64,000 nucleotides of DNA from Aphrophora alni (GCA_963513935.1 OY740769.1:109347762-109411761), one strand, 5' to 3'; shown: positions 10,630-20,739, numbered from the stretch's first letter. The notes: generated by a model not told the origin, from the sequence alone. Numbers and translations are program-made.

Positions 10630-10739
10630 ATCCGAGTGCAAAGTCGTAAGTATTACTCTTAGGGAATAACAGGTAAAAATAAAAAATGAACCTTAAACGG
10701 CCGTCATTAAACCTACATTTTTAATCAATTACGACTTAC

Positions 10740-10808
10740 CTCGTGGACGTCTTTATGGCACAACGGAACAAATTTAAGCTCTTCATGGTTCATGGTTCAC
10801 AACTACCT
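10740..10808 (-). CDS. candidate first coding exon, unrecognised
   Basis: On the minus strand an ATG is followed by 18 codons (MNHEELKFVPLCHKDVHE) and then a strong donor, GAG|GTAAGTCG, at 10740/10739. No clear downstream exon could be joined. Part of the region just upstream (about 10810-10900) resembles 53648-53702, so it may belong to a dispersed element rather than a host gene. Confidence 0.25.
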
Positions 10809-10994
10809 AAATGACATTTTTGGTGACGATTAGTTTTGTTTGGTTTTGGGGATGGGTGAGTGGGAAAGTTTGTGCAATGTTTTGTACAATTTATGATTTT
10901 TAAGGACAGAATGAAAAACAGATGGCTAGAACATTTTTATTGTCTCTTTAACGTCTGTTCCAGAATGTCGAATTATATCGAGTCATTTTCTGTA

Positions 10995-11018
10995 GGGGAG
11001 AGTGGGGTAAAACCGGGT
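10995..11018 (+). repeat. left terminal inverted repeat
   Basis: A 24-bp perfect inverse of 13901-13924. The inner part, GGGGTAAAACCGGGT, recurs inside the element near both ends, suggesting a transposase binding site. Confidence 0.95.
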
Positions 11019-11029
11019 AGGCGGGTCCA

Positions 11030-11425
11030 AACCGGGTACCCCCTCTTAGCCTCTGTATGTGCTGCAATCGCGCGGGAGATGAAGGAATTACGTTCCAACT
11101 TTGAAGAAGAAGCAGCGGCCATGATATGAAGTCAACAGATGCACCTGTTTTGTTGTTGTGAAATAATTCGTGTTTTAGTGATTTTTGCTTACGATTTTTC
11201 AAGAAAACTAGACTTATAGTACTGCGTTCCTGTTTCTACAAGAGTAAAGGTATGTAACTATCTTTATACAGCATTTAATAACCTTCATTCTCATTCAAAA
11301 TAATTGTCTTTAGCAATTTCCATAATTTTAATACGCCATGTTTTATAAAGGCTATACGTGCGGGGTAAAACCGGGTAGTGACTGCGGGGCAAGATCGGGT
11401 AGTACCCGGTGCTGCCCCACGATTC
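11030..11425 (+). repeat. left subterminal repeat cluster
   Basis: Degenerate copies of the TIR core occur at about 11024-11039 (GGGTCCAAACCGGGTA), 11361-11378 (GGGGTAAAACCGGGTAG) and 11385-11402 (GGGGCAAGATCGGGTAG), with an inverted TACCCGGT...GCCCCAC at about 11402-11420. Such arrays are typical multiple binding sites for the transposase. Confidence 0.75.
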
Positions 11426-11717
11426 TTAAAATATATACAGTGTTGCTTTTACTTATTCTATACATATATTTCATAATAAAAACATTTATAACCCTAAATT
11501 ATTGATATGTTTTAGGGATATAATTATTTTTATTATAAAATTTATCTTAATTACAGAATTTCTCTAAAGTTGATGGTAAGAATGTTGATATTGAATGTTT
11601 CATTGGAACACTATAAAAACTATCTACTACAACATTAAAATCTTTTTTACTCTTACGTTGGGTTAGGGTTATTATAAAATGTATATCGGTTTAATATAAT
11701 GAATTTCTTTGTTTTAG
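11250..11717 (+). other. predicted leader intron of the transposase gene
   Basis: A consensus donor (AGTAAAG|GTATGTAA, GT at 11250) and acceptor (TTCTTTGTTTTAG, ending at 11717) bracket 468 bp. The joined leader continues GACTCAAG before the ATG at 11726. The left pogo-like element has an intron in the same position, so the structure is probably ancestral. Confidence 0.65.
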
Positions 11718-11725
11718 GACTCAAG

Positions 11726-13600
11726 ATGCCTAGGACATACAAGAGAAAAACGAACCGCCAGTCATGGAGTCAACAAAGCATGGAGCTGGCAATTATTGAA
11801 GTAATGTCTAGAAGAATGGGTTACAAGAAGGCATCAAAGGCGTTCAACATCCCTCAAAGTACTTTGGAAGACAGAGTTCGGAAGGCAAAAATTAAAGATT
11901 TAACACCCACACAAGCTTCAGCTAAAGGTATGGGATCTTACATTACTGTATTTTCAAAAGACCAGGAACAAGAATTGGTCGATCATATTTTATTAATGGA
12001 AAGTAGACTATTTGGATTAACTTTAACTGATTTTCGAAAGTTAGCTTATGAACTAGCACTCAAGAACAATCTTAAAAATAAATTTAACCAGGAACTGAAA
12101 ACTGCTGGCAAGGATTGGTTGTATGGTTTTTTGTCAAGGCACAAGAATCAGCTTTCTTTGAGGACTCCAGAAAAAACCTCTATTTCTCGAGCAATGGGTT
12201 TTAATAAAGTGGCCGTGAACAAATTTTTCGACCTACTCGAAAGTTTATATTTAAAGTATACATTTTCTCCAAACGATATATACAATGTCGATGAAACGGG
12301 CATCACTACAGTCCCAAACAAACCATCTAAATTGCTAGCCTTACGAGGAAAGAAACAAGTTGGTGCTTTAACATCAGCTGAACGCGGAACTCTAGTAACA
12401 GCTGAAACTTGTATGAGTGCTGCAGGTAATTACATGCCTACGATGTTTGTTTTCCCTAGGGTAAGAGAAAACCTCCTTTTACTTGATGAAGCTCCTCCAG
12501 GAAGCTTTGCAAAGTTTCATCCTAGTGGGTGGATGCAAAGTGATATATTCCTGTTCTGGTTTAAAAGTTTTATTGAATTTTCCAGACCATGTGCTGAAAA
12601 ACCTGTTCTTTTAATACTAGATGGACATGCGACCCATACAAAGAATCTTGAGCTCATCGAGATGGCTCGTTTAAACCATGTAGTTTTACTGTGCTTGCCC
12701 CCACATTGCTCGCACCGTTTGCAACCTCTAGACGTTACCTTCATGGCACCTTTAAGCACTTTCTATCAACAAGAAGTTCGCCAGTGGCTGGCCATGCACC
12801 CAGGCAGGCCAGTGACAATTCATCAAGTTGGCAAACTCTATGGCAGCGCCTTTTTGAAAGCAGCTGTGATGCAAACAGCTGTCAATGGATTTAAACAGAC
12901 AGGAATATATCCACTCAATAGGAATATATTTCCAGAAAACCTCTTTGCTCCATCATTGACCACAGATAGACCTGCGCTTGAACCTAATGTGCCAACACCA
13001 GCGAATCTACCACCTTCTGAACCCCAATCACTTAATTCACCCTGCTGTTCTCATTCCTTGCCTCCTCACACTAAAATTGTTCCCGAATCATCCTTCACTA
13101 TTTCACCCTCCGAAGTGATTCCTCCCCCATACGTTGAGAGAAAAACACAGCCAAAGGAGAACAAGAGAAAAGGAAAAACCGTAATTTTGACAGACTCCCC
13201 ATACAAGCTGGAACTTCAGACAGCATTAGAAGAAAAGAAAAAGAAGAATGGAGTAAAGGAAAACAAAGATGAAGAAAAGAAGAAAAAAGCGGAGGAAAAG
13301 AAAAAAAAATCAAAGAAAAGACTACTTTTTACCGATGAAAATATAACACAGGAAGAAAATAAGCGTTCAAAAAAAGATAACAAGAAGGATAAACAACTGT
13401 TGTGTGACTCCAGTGAAGAAGAGGATACAAATTCTGCCTGCATTTACTGCAATGAACTTTACACGGATTCCAAGTATGGTGAGGGGTGGATCCAGTGCAT
13501 CGAATGTCGTGGGTGGGCCCATGAAAGCTGCTCTGGGGCAGAAGAACAAGATACTTATTTCGCTTGCGACTTGTGCCAGACAGTTTCTCATAACAAATAG
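11726..13600 (+). CDS. pogo-like transposase with C-terminal PHD finger
   Basis: 624 residues from ATG 11726. The frame is open from an ATG at 11699, but those nine codons span the predicted splice acceptor, and the relative at 1392 starts at the equivalent MPR. Residues about 15-55 are a psq-type helix-turn-helix (YKKASKAFNIPQSTLEDRV), followed by a CENP-B/DDE_1 layout. Catalytic residues are D189 (NVDETG), D299 (LILDGHATHT) and D336 (HRLQPLDVTF), giving DD36D. A Ser/Pro linker and a strongly Lys/Glu-rich stretch (about 500-560, a likely nuclear signal and coiled coil) lead to a Cys4-His-Cys3 PHD finger at 572-617, ending FACDLC. PHD fingers read histone H3 tails, so chromatin-guided targeting is possible; that is inference. 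No inactivating change is visible. It acts on the TIR and subterminal sites of its own element. Confidence 0.95.
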   Translation: MPRTYKRKTNRQSWSQQSMELAIIEVMSRRMGYKKASKAFNIPQSTLEDRVRKAKIKDLTPTQASAKGMGSYITVFSKDQEQELVDHILLMESRLFGLTLTDFRKLAYELALKNNLKNKFNQELKTAGKDWLYGFLSRHKNQLSLRTPEKTSISRAMGFNKVAVNKFFDLLESLYLKYTFSPNDIYNVDETGITTVPNKPSKLLALRGKKQVGALTSAERGTLVTAETCMSAAGNYMPTMFVFPRVRENLLLLDEAPPGSFAKFHPSGWMQSDIFLFWFKSFIEFSRPCAEKPVLLILDGHATHTKNLELIEMARLNHVVLLCLPPHCSHRLQPLDVTFMAPLSTFYQQEVRQWLAMHPGRPVTIHQVGKLYGSAFLKAAVMQTAVNGFKQTGIYPLNRNIFPENLFAPSLTTDRPALEPNVPTPANLPPSEPQSLNSPCCSHSLPPHTKIVPESSFTISPSEVIPPPYVERKTQPKENKRKGKTVILTDSPYKLELQTALEEKKKKNGVKENKDEEKKKKAEEKKKKSKKRLLFTDENITQEENKRSKKDNKKDKQLLCDSSEEEDTNSACIYCNELYTDSKYGEGWIQCIECRGWAHESCSGAEEQDTYFACDLCQTVSHNK

Positions 13601-13699
13601 TTTGTGTTTATAAGTTTTTCATAATAAGTTGTGTTTGTAAAAAATACACGAATTTGTTGTAAAGTTGTATATTTTTTATTTTCCCATAAGAATAACATG

Positions 13700-13742
13700 C
13701 CTACCCGGTTTTACCCCACTAGTGGGGCAAAACCGGGCAAAA
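13700..13742 (-). repeat. right subterminal repeats
   Basis: CTACCCGGTTTTACCCCACT, followed directly by the inverse AGTGGGGCAAAACCGGGCAA, forms a small palindrome of two TIR-core copies. It mirrors the left subterminal cluster. Confidence 0.8.
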
Positions 13743-13900
13743 TGACTTTTTTTACAAAACATTAACTATATTTTATTTGAAAAATTAAATAATGTTTTTG
13801 AAACTACGGTTGCATTACCTGATAAATTGTGCCTGCTTTTACAAAATTTTGTTTCTCAAAAGTAACAACTGTAGTTTCTAGAAGCCTTCAAACCTTAGGG

Positions 13901-13924
13901 ACCCGGTTTTACCCCACTCTCCCC
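13901..13924 (-). repeat. right terminal inverted repeat
   Basis: A perfect 24-bp inverse of the left repeat, followed by TA at 13925-13926. Confidence 0.95.
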
Positions 13925-13926
13925 TA

Positions 13927-14448
13927 CTTATGTCCCCGTGTAGAGGTGTATGTTTGTGTAAGTGAACTTGTAAATCATTCGATATGTAAAGTTAATTGTA
14001 TGTTCGTCTATTATTTCAATAAAAGTAATATCGCCTCTCCTCCAGTTACAATTAATTACAGAGTAGGCTATGACAGCCTCGCTGCATCGTACACACATGA
14101 AGCAAGTATGCTAGGAATGTCAGTGAAACCCTGGGCGACACATTGCTAGCGGCAAATGCTTTTCACATTCCTTCTGACTTACCTTGCTTTTGTCTATCTT
14201 CTTTGCATGTACTTATTATCTTTGATTTCATTACTATTCTTACATTCAAGTATAATTAAATAATTCGGTCAATGAAAGCAGCTAGGATTCAAATTGTACC
14301 TGTGCAAACAATAGTCTCGTGGGTAATTTAACCTCAATTTGGTTACATTTATCGGCTATTATGAATAATAACTTATCTCTAGAACATAAGTCGTACAAAG
14401 AAATATAAGTTGACGAGGACCATAGTGATATTAAACCCAGCCCCTTCA
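13927..14448. other. non-coding DNA
   Basis: No gene recognised. A 106-codon open frame overlaps the transposon end and the flank and has no domain signature. Confidence 0.5.
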
Positions 14449-14450
14449 TA

Positions 14451-14801
14451 CAGTAGCCTCAGCCTATGATTGTGTCTGGTGTAAGGGGCGTGTTATCCCT
14501 TCTACTTGCTTCCCTAGCCTGACTTGATGGTACAACCCATTCCAAGAAAACTAGGTACACACATTACTGCTTAGTTACATTTAATTCCTAAAGTTACAAC
14601 TTCGTGATAGACTTTTGTGAACGTTTTATTCTTATTTACACCGATAAAAGAAACGAAATTAGGGTACGCGTTTACACAGAAGCATTTGAGGTCAATATAT
14701 ATTTTTATTGGGGTTGTTCCGCTGAAAGTAAACGCAACAAACAAAGTGTGGGGGCCCTCTTTTCCTCTCCACCCAGACACATTCCTACCTTGAGGATACT
14801 G
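14451..14801 (+). mobile_element. TA-flanked MITE, copy 1 (351 bp)
   Basis: The ends CAGTAGCCTCAG... and ...GAGGATACTG are imperfect inverted repeats that continue inward to GTGTCTGG. Each end is flanked by TA, as for Tc1/mariner-type non-autonomous elements. Copies lie at 57221-57366 (internally and terminally deleted) and 57919-58249 (inverted, full). The interior has no transposase. Confidence 0.85.
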
Positions 14802-15179
14802 TACAAGCAGCAGATCCTCTAAATTTAATGACCAAAAGTTGGCCTTGTAGGAAAGTAATTTGTAAGACGTTTTACCCAGTGGGATAAATTTGTTTAAAAA
14901 CTTTTTTACAGAGTTTCTTTAACCTAGCCTTAACGTCAGCTAGGTCCCTAATGGGTCTCGTAGATGTGTATATATTAAAGTCTCCACTACTTGTTTCGCT
15001 TATATCAGTGTTTCTGCCTTGGCGGGAGCCTCCACTTTCTACGCCATACCGGATTTCGTGACTATAACATTTCCTTGTGAGGTCAGGGTTGAAAATTACA
15101 CTTTGACAATTTTATTATTTGTAGTCTTATAGACGTGAACTTGGTACCGTTGTTATAAGTTGATTAACCCACGAGATAT

Positions 15180-15460
15180 GAATTTACCAAATTTGAATAA
15201 ATCTGTCCAAGTGTTTGTCTGCACAGACAGACAGACATCATTTCAAAAACCACTTTTTGGACTCAGGGGTCCTCAAAACGGATAAATCCGAAAACGCTCA
15301 ATTTTTTGACCCATCACTTTCCCTGTAGTATATGCGGAGAAGTAAAATAAAAGTATACATGATTGTTTTCAGAGCGCATTAATATTTTACAACGCGTCAA
15401 AGTGGATTTTTTTTATTTCATGATAAAAAGAGGTCACGTAAATATTAACTATTACAAAAT
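15180..15460 (+). repeat. dispersed repeat family C, copy 3
   Basis: Contains CAGACAGACAGACATCATTT, TTTTTGGACTCAGGGGTCCT and TTTTTTGACCCATCACTTTC, the inverse of 10085-10330. The motifs GGACTC...GGTCCTCAAAACG and ACCCATCAC are the family signature. Confidence 0.65.
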
Positions 15461-16344
15461 GCTTGGATGATTTTCTTTTGTCTTCTTTTCTGGATATATT
15501 CGTACACTAGTAATCTAGATTTTCGAATTTTAATTTTTTTTGCTTTAAATAAATTATTATATAAATATGAGTTATGCATTTTCCTTTAAACTCTAGCAAA
15601 ATATATGCGCTCTCAATATAACTTTGAAGTAATTATAAAATACAATTTCCAATGTTCACCTGTACTTGCGGCTGCAAGTTCAACTATTAGATTTCTCTCC
15701 ATATTTTGATAAATTTCAGTTATTCGCTATTTTTGGAGAGGCTGAATAAAAATCTGTTTGTAATTTTAGTTTAAAATAAGTTAAAGTTAAAATTTTAAGT
15801 CTCTGGCTCCTGTTGATTCGTTACTGATTGGATAAAAGTCATTTGGTCCTTCCCTGTTTTTTGGTAGCTTAATTGAGCCAAAATTTAAATATCAATATGA
15901 CTTCTGATTTATGTGGTAACTGAAGTTAAATTGCACAATTTAAATAGCATTAGATGAATTGGCGGTAATTACTCAGTTGATCACTCAACCAAACAAAGAG
16001 GTCATGAAAGAAGAGAAAATGTGTCAAACTGAAAGTAAAAGAAAATTACGTTTAGTGAGGTATTGAGAAAAAACTCAAAATGAATCTGCCAGCGGTAAGG
16101 GTCATTTAGGAGTTTTCCAAAATACTCACTAACTGTAATTTGATGTCCTAAGGACGTATGGTCATTTCTCATTAGTAACAGTAACCGAAACACAACATCG
16201 TTATTTTTTGGGAGGTAACATAATTATATTTTAGTAAACTTTCGAACCAATTTTGTGAAAATCTAAATTAAACTGTTAGCCGTATTGTATCTACTGTCAA
16301 ATTTTTGTTATCCTAAGAAAAAAAATGGATGTGACGAAAATATC
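15461..16344. other. non-coding DNA between repeat C copies
   Basis: No supported gene. The minus-strand frame 16002-16193 has no recognisable domain. Confidence 0.5.
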
Positions 16345-16560
16345 CCCACATACCAAACTTTATAAAAATTAGTCATCTGGTTTGGGCTCTAGAGCACAGC
16401 ACAGACGAAAGACATCATTCAGAAAAAAACACATAAGATCCCCAAAACGCTACGTCGATTTTTTATACATCACATAACTTTACACTGCACATATATGAGA
16501 AATTACAAAATCAAGGTCGAATTTTTTTGCTATTACCATACTTGTAATATACGTGACGTA
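16345..16560 (+). repeat. dispersed repeat family C, copy 4 (diverged)
   Basis: The same block order as 15180-15460 (ACCAAACTT, CACAG..AGAC, GACATCATTCAGAAAA, CCCCAAAACG, TTTTTTATACATCACATAAC, TATATG) but with many substitutions. Older than copies 2 and 3. Confidence 0.5.
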
Positions 16561-16738
16561 TTCTGGGTAAGTATATCAGCTAGTAGCACGTAATCTAGGA
16601 TAGGTTTTCAAAATGGTGTCCTTTGCCATACACAACTGATTTTATGTAGTTTGGCGATTTTATCCTTCACTTGAAATAAGCAACACTTGTGGAAACTTTA
16701 GTCACAAAATAAAACTCACACATTTCCTTAATAAATTC

Positions 16739-16744
16739 TTTATT
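16739..16744 (-). terminator. poly(A) signal AATAAA for the minus-strand gene
   Basis: On the minus strand AATAAA lies about 95 bases after the stop codon of the terminal exon (16838-16840), a normal 3' UTR distance. Cleavage would fall at about 16720. Confidence 0.45.
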
Positions 16745-16837
16745 TGAAACAAGACAACGCGACGTAACGTTTCAACGTTTAATTTTCAGTTATTACATAT
16801 TATGCTACAAACTTTATGTACATTTACCAACACAAGA

Positions 16838-17050
16838 TTATAACTTAGTCATTGTAATATCGTCTTCTATCAAATAAATTGTTTTTGGGAGTAATTTGTG
16901 TATTTTCTTTAATTTTGTTATTAATTTTTTCAATATATTTTCTCCCAATTTCGGAACGAGTTCTATAAATTTATATGAATGAGCTACATCAAAATAATTA
17001 ACAGTATACAATTTATTTTCGGTTAACGGTTTGAAATAGAATACGTACAA
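16838..17050 (-). CDS. probable terminal exon of an unrecognised gene
   Basis: On the minus strand the acceptor GTTGCATTTTAG (ending at 17051) opens a phase-0 frame of 70 codons, LYVFYFKPLTENKLYTVNYF, continuing to IYLIEDDITMTKL and TAA at 16838-16840. There is no ATG near its start, as expected for an internal splice. An upstream 40-nt exon (17336-17375) joins in phase, and AATAAA follows. The protein is Lys/Leu/Tyr-rich; residues 28-50 could form an amphipathic helix. No family is recognised. The exon is AT-rich like its surroundings, so a chance frame is not excluded. More upstream exons are expected at higher coordinates. Confidence 0.5.
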   Translation of the reverse strand: MYVFYFKPLTENKLYTVNYFDVAHSYKFIELVPKLGENILKKLITKLKKIHKLLPKTIYLIEDDITMTKL

Positions 17051-17279
17051 CTAAAATGCAACTAATACATTTCAGTTGTAAACATTTAATGAATAAGATT
17101 TCGATGATTATTTAGAAACTATTAAAAGTACAGGTTCTTCAACATTTCTGGTAGTATAACTGATGAAATTTACATTTGATTTATCTATCAAATAAACTTA
17201 ATTCAGGCCGCTTTGTGCTTCGTACTATTTCACGTGTTTCCAGTTTTTCCACTATTAAGACTATATAGACTATATATTA

Positions 17280-17284
<5 letters not shown>

Positions 17285-17320
<36 letters not shown>
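17285..17320. repeat. (TA)n microsatellite
   Basis: About 17 TA units within the predicted intron, preceded by two degenerate copies of AAGACTATATA. Confidence 0.95.
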
Positions 17321-17322
<2 letters not shown>

Positions 17323-17335
17323 TGTGCAGTCTTAC

Positions 17336-17375
17336 CTCAGATATGGTGTAACCATCTGGAGTAATTCTGTATATC
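17336..17375 (-). CDS. probable 40-nt internal exon of the same gene
   Basis: It is bracketed on the minus strand by a strong acceptor (GAGAATTTTGTTTCAG, ending at 17376) and a strong donor (GAG|GTAAGACTG, GT at 17335-17334). One base completes a split codon, followed by IYRITPDGYTISE. It ends in phase 0, matching the terminal exon at 17050. The intron between them (17051-17335) contains the (TA)n tract. The pair of near-consensus sites around such a short exon is the main evidence. Confidence 0.5.
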
Positions 17376-17399
17376 CTGAAACAAAATTCTCGTAAAAAA

Positions 17400-18279
17400 A
17401 TTATCCTAATAATTTGTAATCTAAAGAATCTTGTTATTTACGGTCAAGAAATTAAGCCTTTTAACTTTCTTTATATAGCAGTTATATATTTTTAATGATT
17501 TGTTATTTTTCAAATCAAACTATAGTGGTAACAATCAGCAAAACACAAATACTCTATGGTGAAAAACATTCTTCAATACTCAAGCCATAGATCGTTTGAG
17601 ATTGGTGTTCAATACATAAATACTAAAATTATATAATGGATTGCCAAAATACTTAAAGGACAAAAGCTGCATTGTGGAGTTTAAAAAAAAAAGTCTTATA
17701 AGTTATATGACACAGCGAGCACTTTACTCTGGAGCTGTAATACATTATTGTAAATATTAGTTTTGTTTGTTGTTTATAGGCGAATGTTTAATGTTTAATT
17801 TGTGCTTTCAATTGTATTTTAATAAGTAAATGTGCCTAATTATTGACAACTCAAATGTATACCAAAATAGAGGCTAATAAAGAATAAATTTCTATAAAAT
17901 GTTGTTCATATCAAGTGAGGAAACTAATGGGTGATTGTTTCAATTCTTAATCTACAACTGATAGTTTTAATTTGCCAATTGAGCAAGGAAATTTTGTGTA
18001 TAATTATGTTTTAATTTGCATTCGATAAAACTAAAAGGCACGTCAATTCAGACTAGGTACTATCATTCAGACTATAGGTACCTATACAAACTAGTGAGCG
18101 AAAGCTTGATTAGAATATTATGAACTACAAGGCCCATTAGCGCTCAAGCATAGCTTGTTTAACCAAATTTCAAAAGAGAAAACTTTAAGGCCCATTAAGG
18201 CCTAGTGACCGACACGAGCGGAGCGTGTCTAGATCATATTTATTTATCGTTGAGTAGTATATGAAGTTAATTTGCAGGC
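17400..18279. other. AT-rich non-coding DNA
   Basis: No gene. A short hairpin GACACG-AGCGGAG-CGTGTC lies at about 18212-18230, just before repeat family D. Confidence 0.5.
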
Positions 18280-18500
18280 CACTATTATAATAGAATTATA
18301 ACTCAACAAACTGCCCTTGGGGACTGACTTCAGTGAGTACGGGAGTAACAACCCCTAGAGACCTAGCTGAGTCTACATACAGTCTTGATTGGGATCTTTC
18401 TTATCAGGTCTCTCTTGTTGTTCTCTTTCGATTCTGACACTGTTATAGTATTCGACGGGAGAGGTCTTAATTTTATTTCTTTTTTATAAGGCGATAATGA
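18280..18500 (+). repeat. dispersed repeat family D, copy 1
   Basis: Shares with 22780-23050 and (inverted) 59515-59755 an ordered set of blocks: CCCTnnGGG, CACTT/CAGTGAGTA, ACCTAGCTG, CTACAnnC, TCTCTTGTTGTTCTCTTTCG, TTCTGACACTGTTATAGTAT, an AGAGGTCTTnATTTTAT block and GGCGATAATGACCAAAA. No coding region is seen. It may be the tail of an old retroelement. Confidence 0.6.
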
Positions 18501-18699
18501 CCAAAATGTTTTTTGCCTTTAAACAACAAGAATAAAAATCAACAAACAGTTCAATAGTCCACTGGCTGCCTGGACAACTTGCAATAAATGATGTTATTGC
18601 GAGTGAAACATAATTATTAAATATTAATAATTTTGGAAGTATAGTTTAACAAGGTTGAAATCAGATAAAGGACTGAGCTCAGTTAAAAAGAGAACCAAT

Positions 18700-19110
18700 G
18701 TTTGAATATAATTATTAACTTATTTACCTTTATAATATTCGTTAATAACCTAACAGGATTACCGGTTTCGACATGTCAGGCATGTCATTATCAGATTACT
18801 GGTGGACGTCGTCATGAAATTCCGTGAGGTCTGTACATTGCACGATGTACAAGTATGAAGAGATTTAAATTTTTTAGAACATTAACACTTCATTACATTT
18901 AAAAAACACACTTAAATCATTTATTTAGACAAACATAAAATACGGATTTGTCAATAATTATTATTTATAAATCACTTTGATATTTGTTGGACGTCAACTG
19001 ATGTGCCTTTATCAAATGCTTGTTGTTAACTGAATACGGTTGGGTTATTAATGGATTGTTCCACGAATATTGAAAAGGTAAATAACCTAATAATATAATC
19101 CTGAAAGCTA
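18700..19110 (-). repeat. small element with hammerhead-like end, possible Penelope-type tail
   Basis: On the minus strand 18794-18765 reads CTGATAATGACATG, a short loop, CATGTCGAAACC. This is a stem-loop between CTGATAA and GAAAC, as in hammerhead-like motifs at Penelope-like element ends. The blocks TTATTTACCTTTATAATATT (18719-18738) and CGAATATTGAAAAGGTAAATAA (19064-19085) are inverted to each other, so a ~380-bp unit with inverted ends is likely. No RT is visible. Confidence 0.35.
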
Positions 19111-20739
19111 CATACAAATTATGTTAAAAATTGTTTAGATTTTAACAATTAGTTAAGCTATCAGTGTTCAATCAGACACTTAGGACATCATCATTATTTA
19201 ACACCAATAAACAAACAAACAAACATTAATTCTTCCCTAATTTCACAACACCACATGCTTTGAATATCAATAGTGTTAATTATTTCTTTTTTAAGACCAT
19301 CTTCATCTATAAAAAATAAAATACGTACATTTTTATGAAGCAAAAGATGAAATTAATGTTATAAAATGGACCCTGGTGTAATGTCACATAAGTTGGTGTG
19401 ACTATTTATGTTCGATGATTTTTATTCGTAATTTAAAAAATCTTTGATTAATAAATAATTTTAATGATAAATTATTTCGGGCTTAATTATATCTTCAAAT
19501 TTTAAGTCACTACAGTACCAAAACAGACATTATTCTCTCACATTGAAACCTAATTCCTGGTGTAATATTTCGCAGCATTAACAAATCGAAATCTGTTTTA
19601 TTTCCCACAATCCATTGCATTGTAACCTCTAACTAATACAGTTGTAAAAACGTCTTTGCTTTCTATCTTACTTGAACTGAACTTCCTACTTATGATCTAT
19701 TTTTCATTGACATCATTAAGCTATTTATAACCTAAAATTAGGCGTGTCTTGGGCTCAACATCGGCTGAATGTGTTATGTGAACTCCTTTTATAATCCTCA
19801 CAAACATTACGAAACGTCAATGTTATGGAGAAAGTCGTTGAATACAACAAGATGAATAGCAATTAGTTAAAGCTCTGTTCACATGTCTATCATTTCAGTT
19901 TTACTTTTTGCCATTATTGTAAACGATTCTTTGATATGTAGCGGCTCATTAGGCCTAAATATATCACAGAAAAAAGAGAAAACGTCGATCTTCTGTTTTT
20001 TGTAGCAATGTTTATGTTTTTGCTTTCACATTTAAAGGCAGTTTTATCGTATTGCCTCGAGACTGAAGCTTTCTAACTTAATTGGTCTCCAAAAAATGTA
20101 ATCTCCTCTTTGAAATTCAAAGACTATCAAAATTCAAAGTCACCTTAACTAACAAAGTATTGTTATAAACAGTAATCAAAATCAAATTGTTTCTCTGCGT
20201 GCTAAATGCAACACTTTCATGGCTTAATCTTTATGAATGTATTTCGCAACACACCAAAAAAGGCAACTAAACAACGGAAATAATTTTATCTAACGATGTG
20301 TTCATTAGAGCCAGTTACAGTTTTATTATTAAGATCTTCTATTCTAATTGGCTTCACAACATATTTTATCGTATATGAGATAGACACCGAAAGAAGTGGG
20401 AAATAAAACGGCTGTTCTTCGACCAATCCAATGATGTTTGGTAATTAATTAATTACCTAACCTAACCCAATAATTTGGAGTAATTGTAATTTTACTTTCT
20501 CGCGTGTACGTTATGTTATGTTTTAAAAAATGGCGTTTTTTACGCGGTTAAATCAAATTTGAGGTATTCTGGGCCCAAAAATTATTATAGACATGATTTC
20601 CGTTGACAACTGTTTGTCTTTACAGTGTCCAAATATATCTACCAATTTTAATCAAATTTTTTTACATATTTTGGCCTTATTTCGATATTTGTTTTAAATC
20701 TTTTAAATAACTTTAAAAAAAAGATGCATAAGAACCAAA
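19111..20739. other. AT-rich non-coding DNA
   Basis: No gene or clear repeat. A short CCTAACCTAACC motif occurs at about 20456. Confidence 0.5.

Larger units (their letters stand above)
10995..13924 (+). mobile_element. complete pogo-like DNA transposon (2930 bp)
   Basis: The ends are perfect 24-bp inverted repeats (10995-11018 and 13901-13924) beginning GGGGAGAGTGGGGTAA. Each end is flanked by TA (10993-10994 and 13925-13926), as expected for the Tc1/mariner/pogo superfamily, which targets and duplicates TA. The interior has subterminal copies of the TIR motif, a leader intron and one long transposase frame. Nothing is broken, so it may be autonomous. Its ends resemble those of the element at 1-1894 but are not identical, so the two are related families rather than copies of one element. 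Confidence 0.93.

Noticed and set aside
11699..11725. Upstream ATG extending the transposase by nine codons
   Set aside because: These codons overlap a consensus splice acceptor (TTTGTTTTAG), and the related transposase starts at the equivalent of the ATG at 11726.
12517..13613. Several frames on both strands inside the 11726-13600 transposase
   Set aside because: They are shadows of the transposase gene, which has clear domains and codon structure in one frame.
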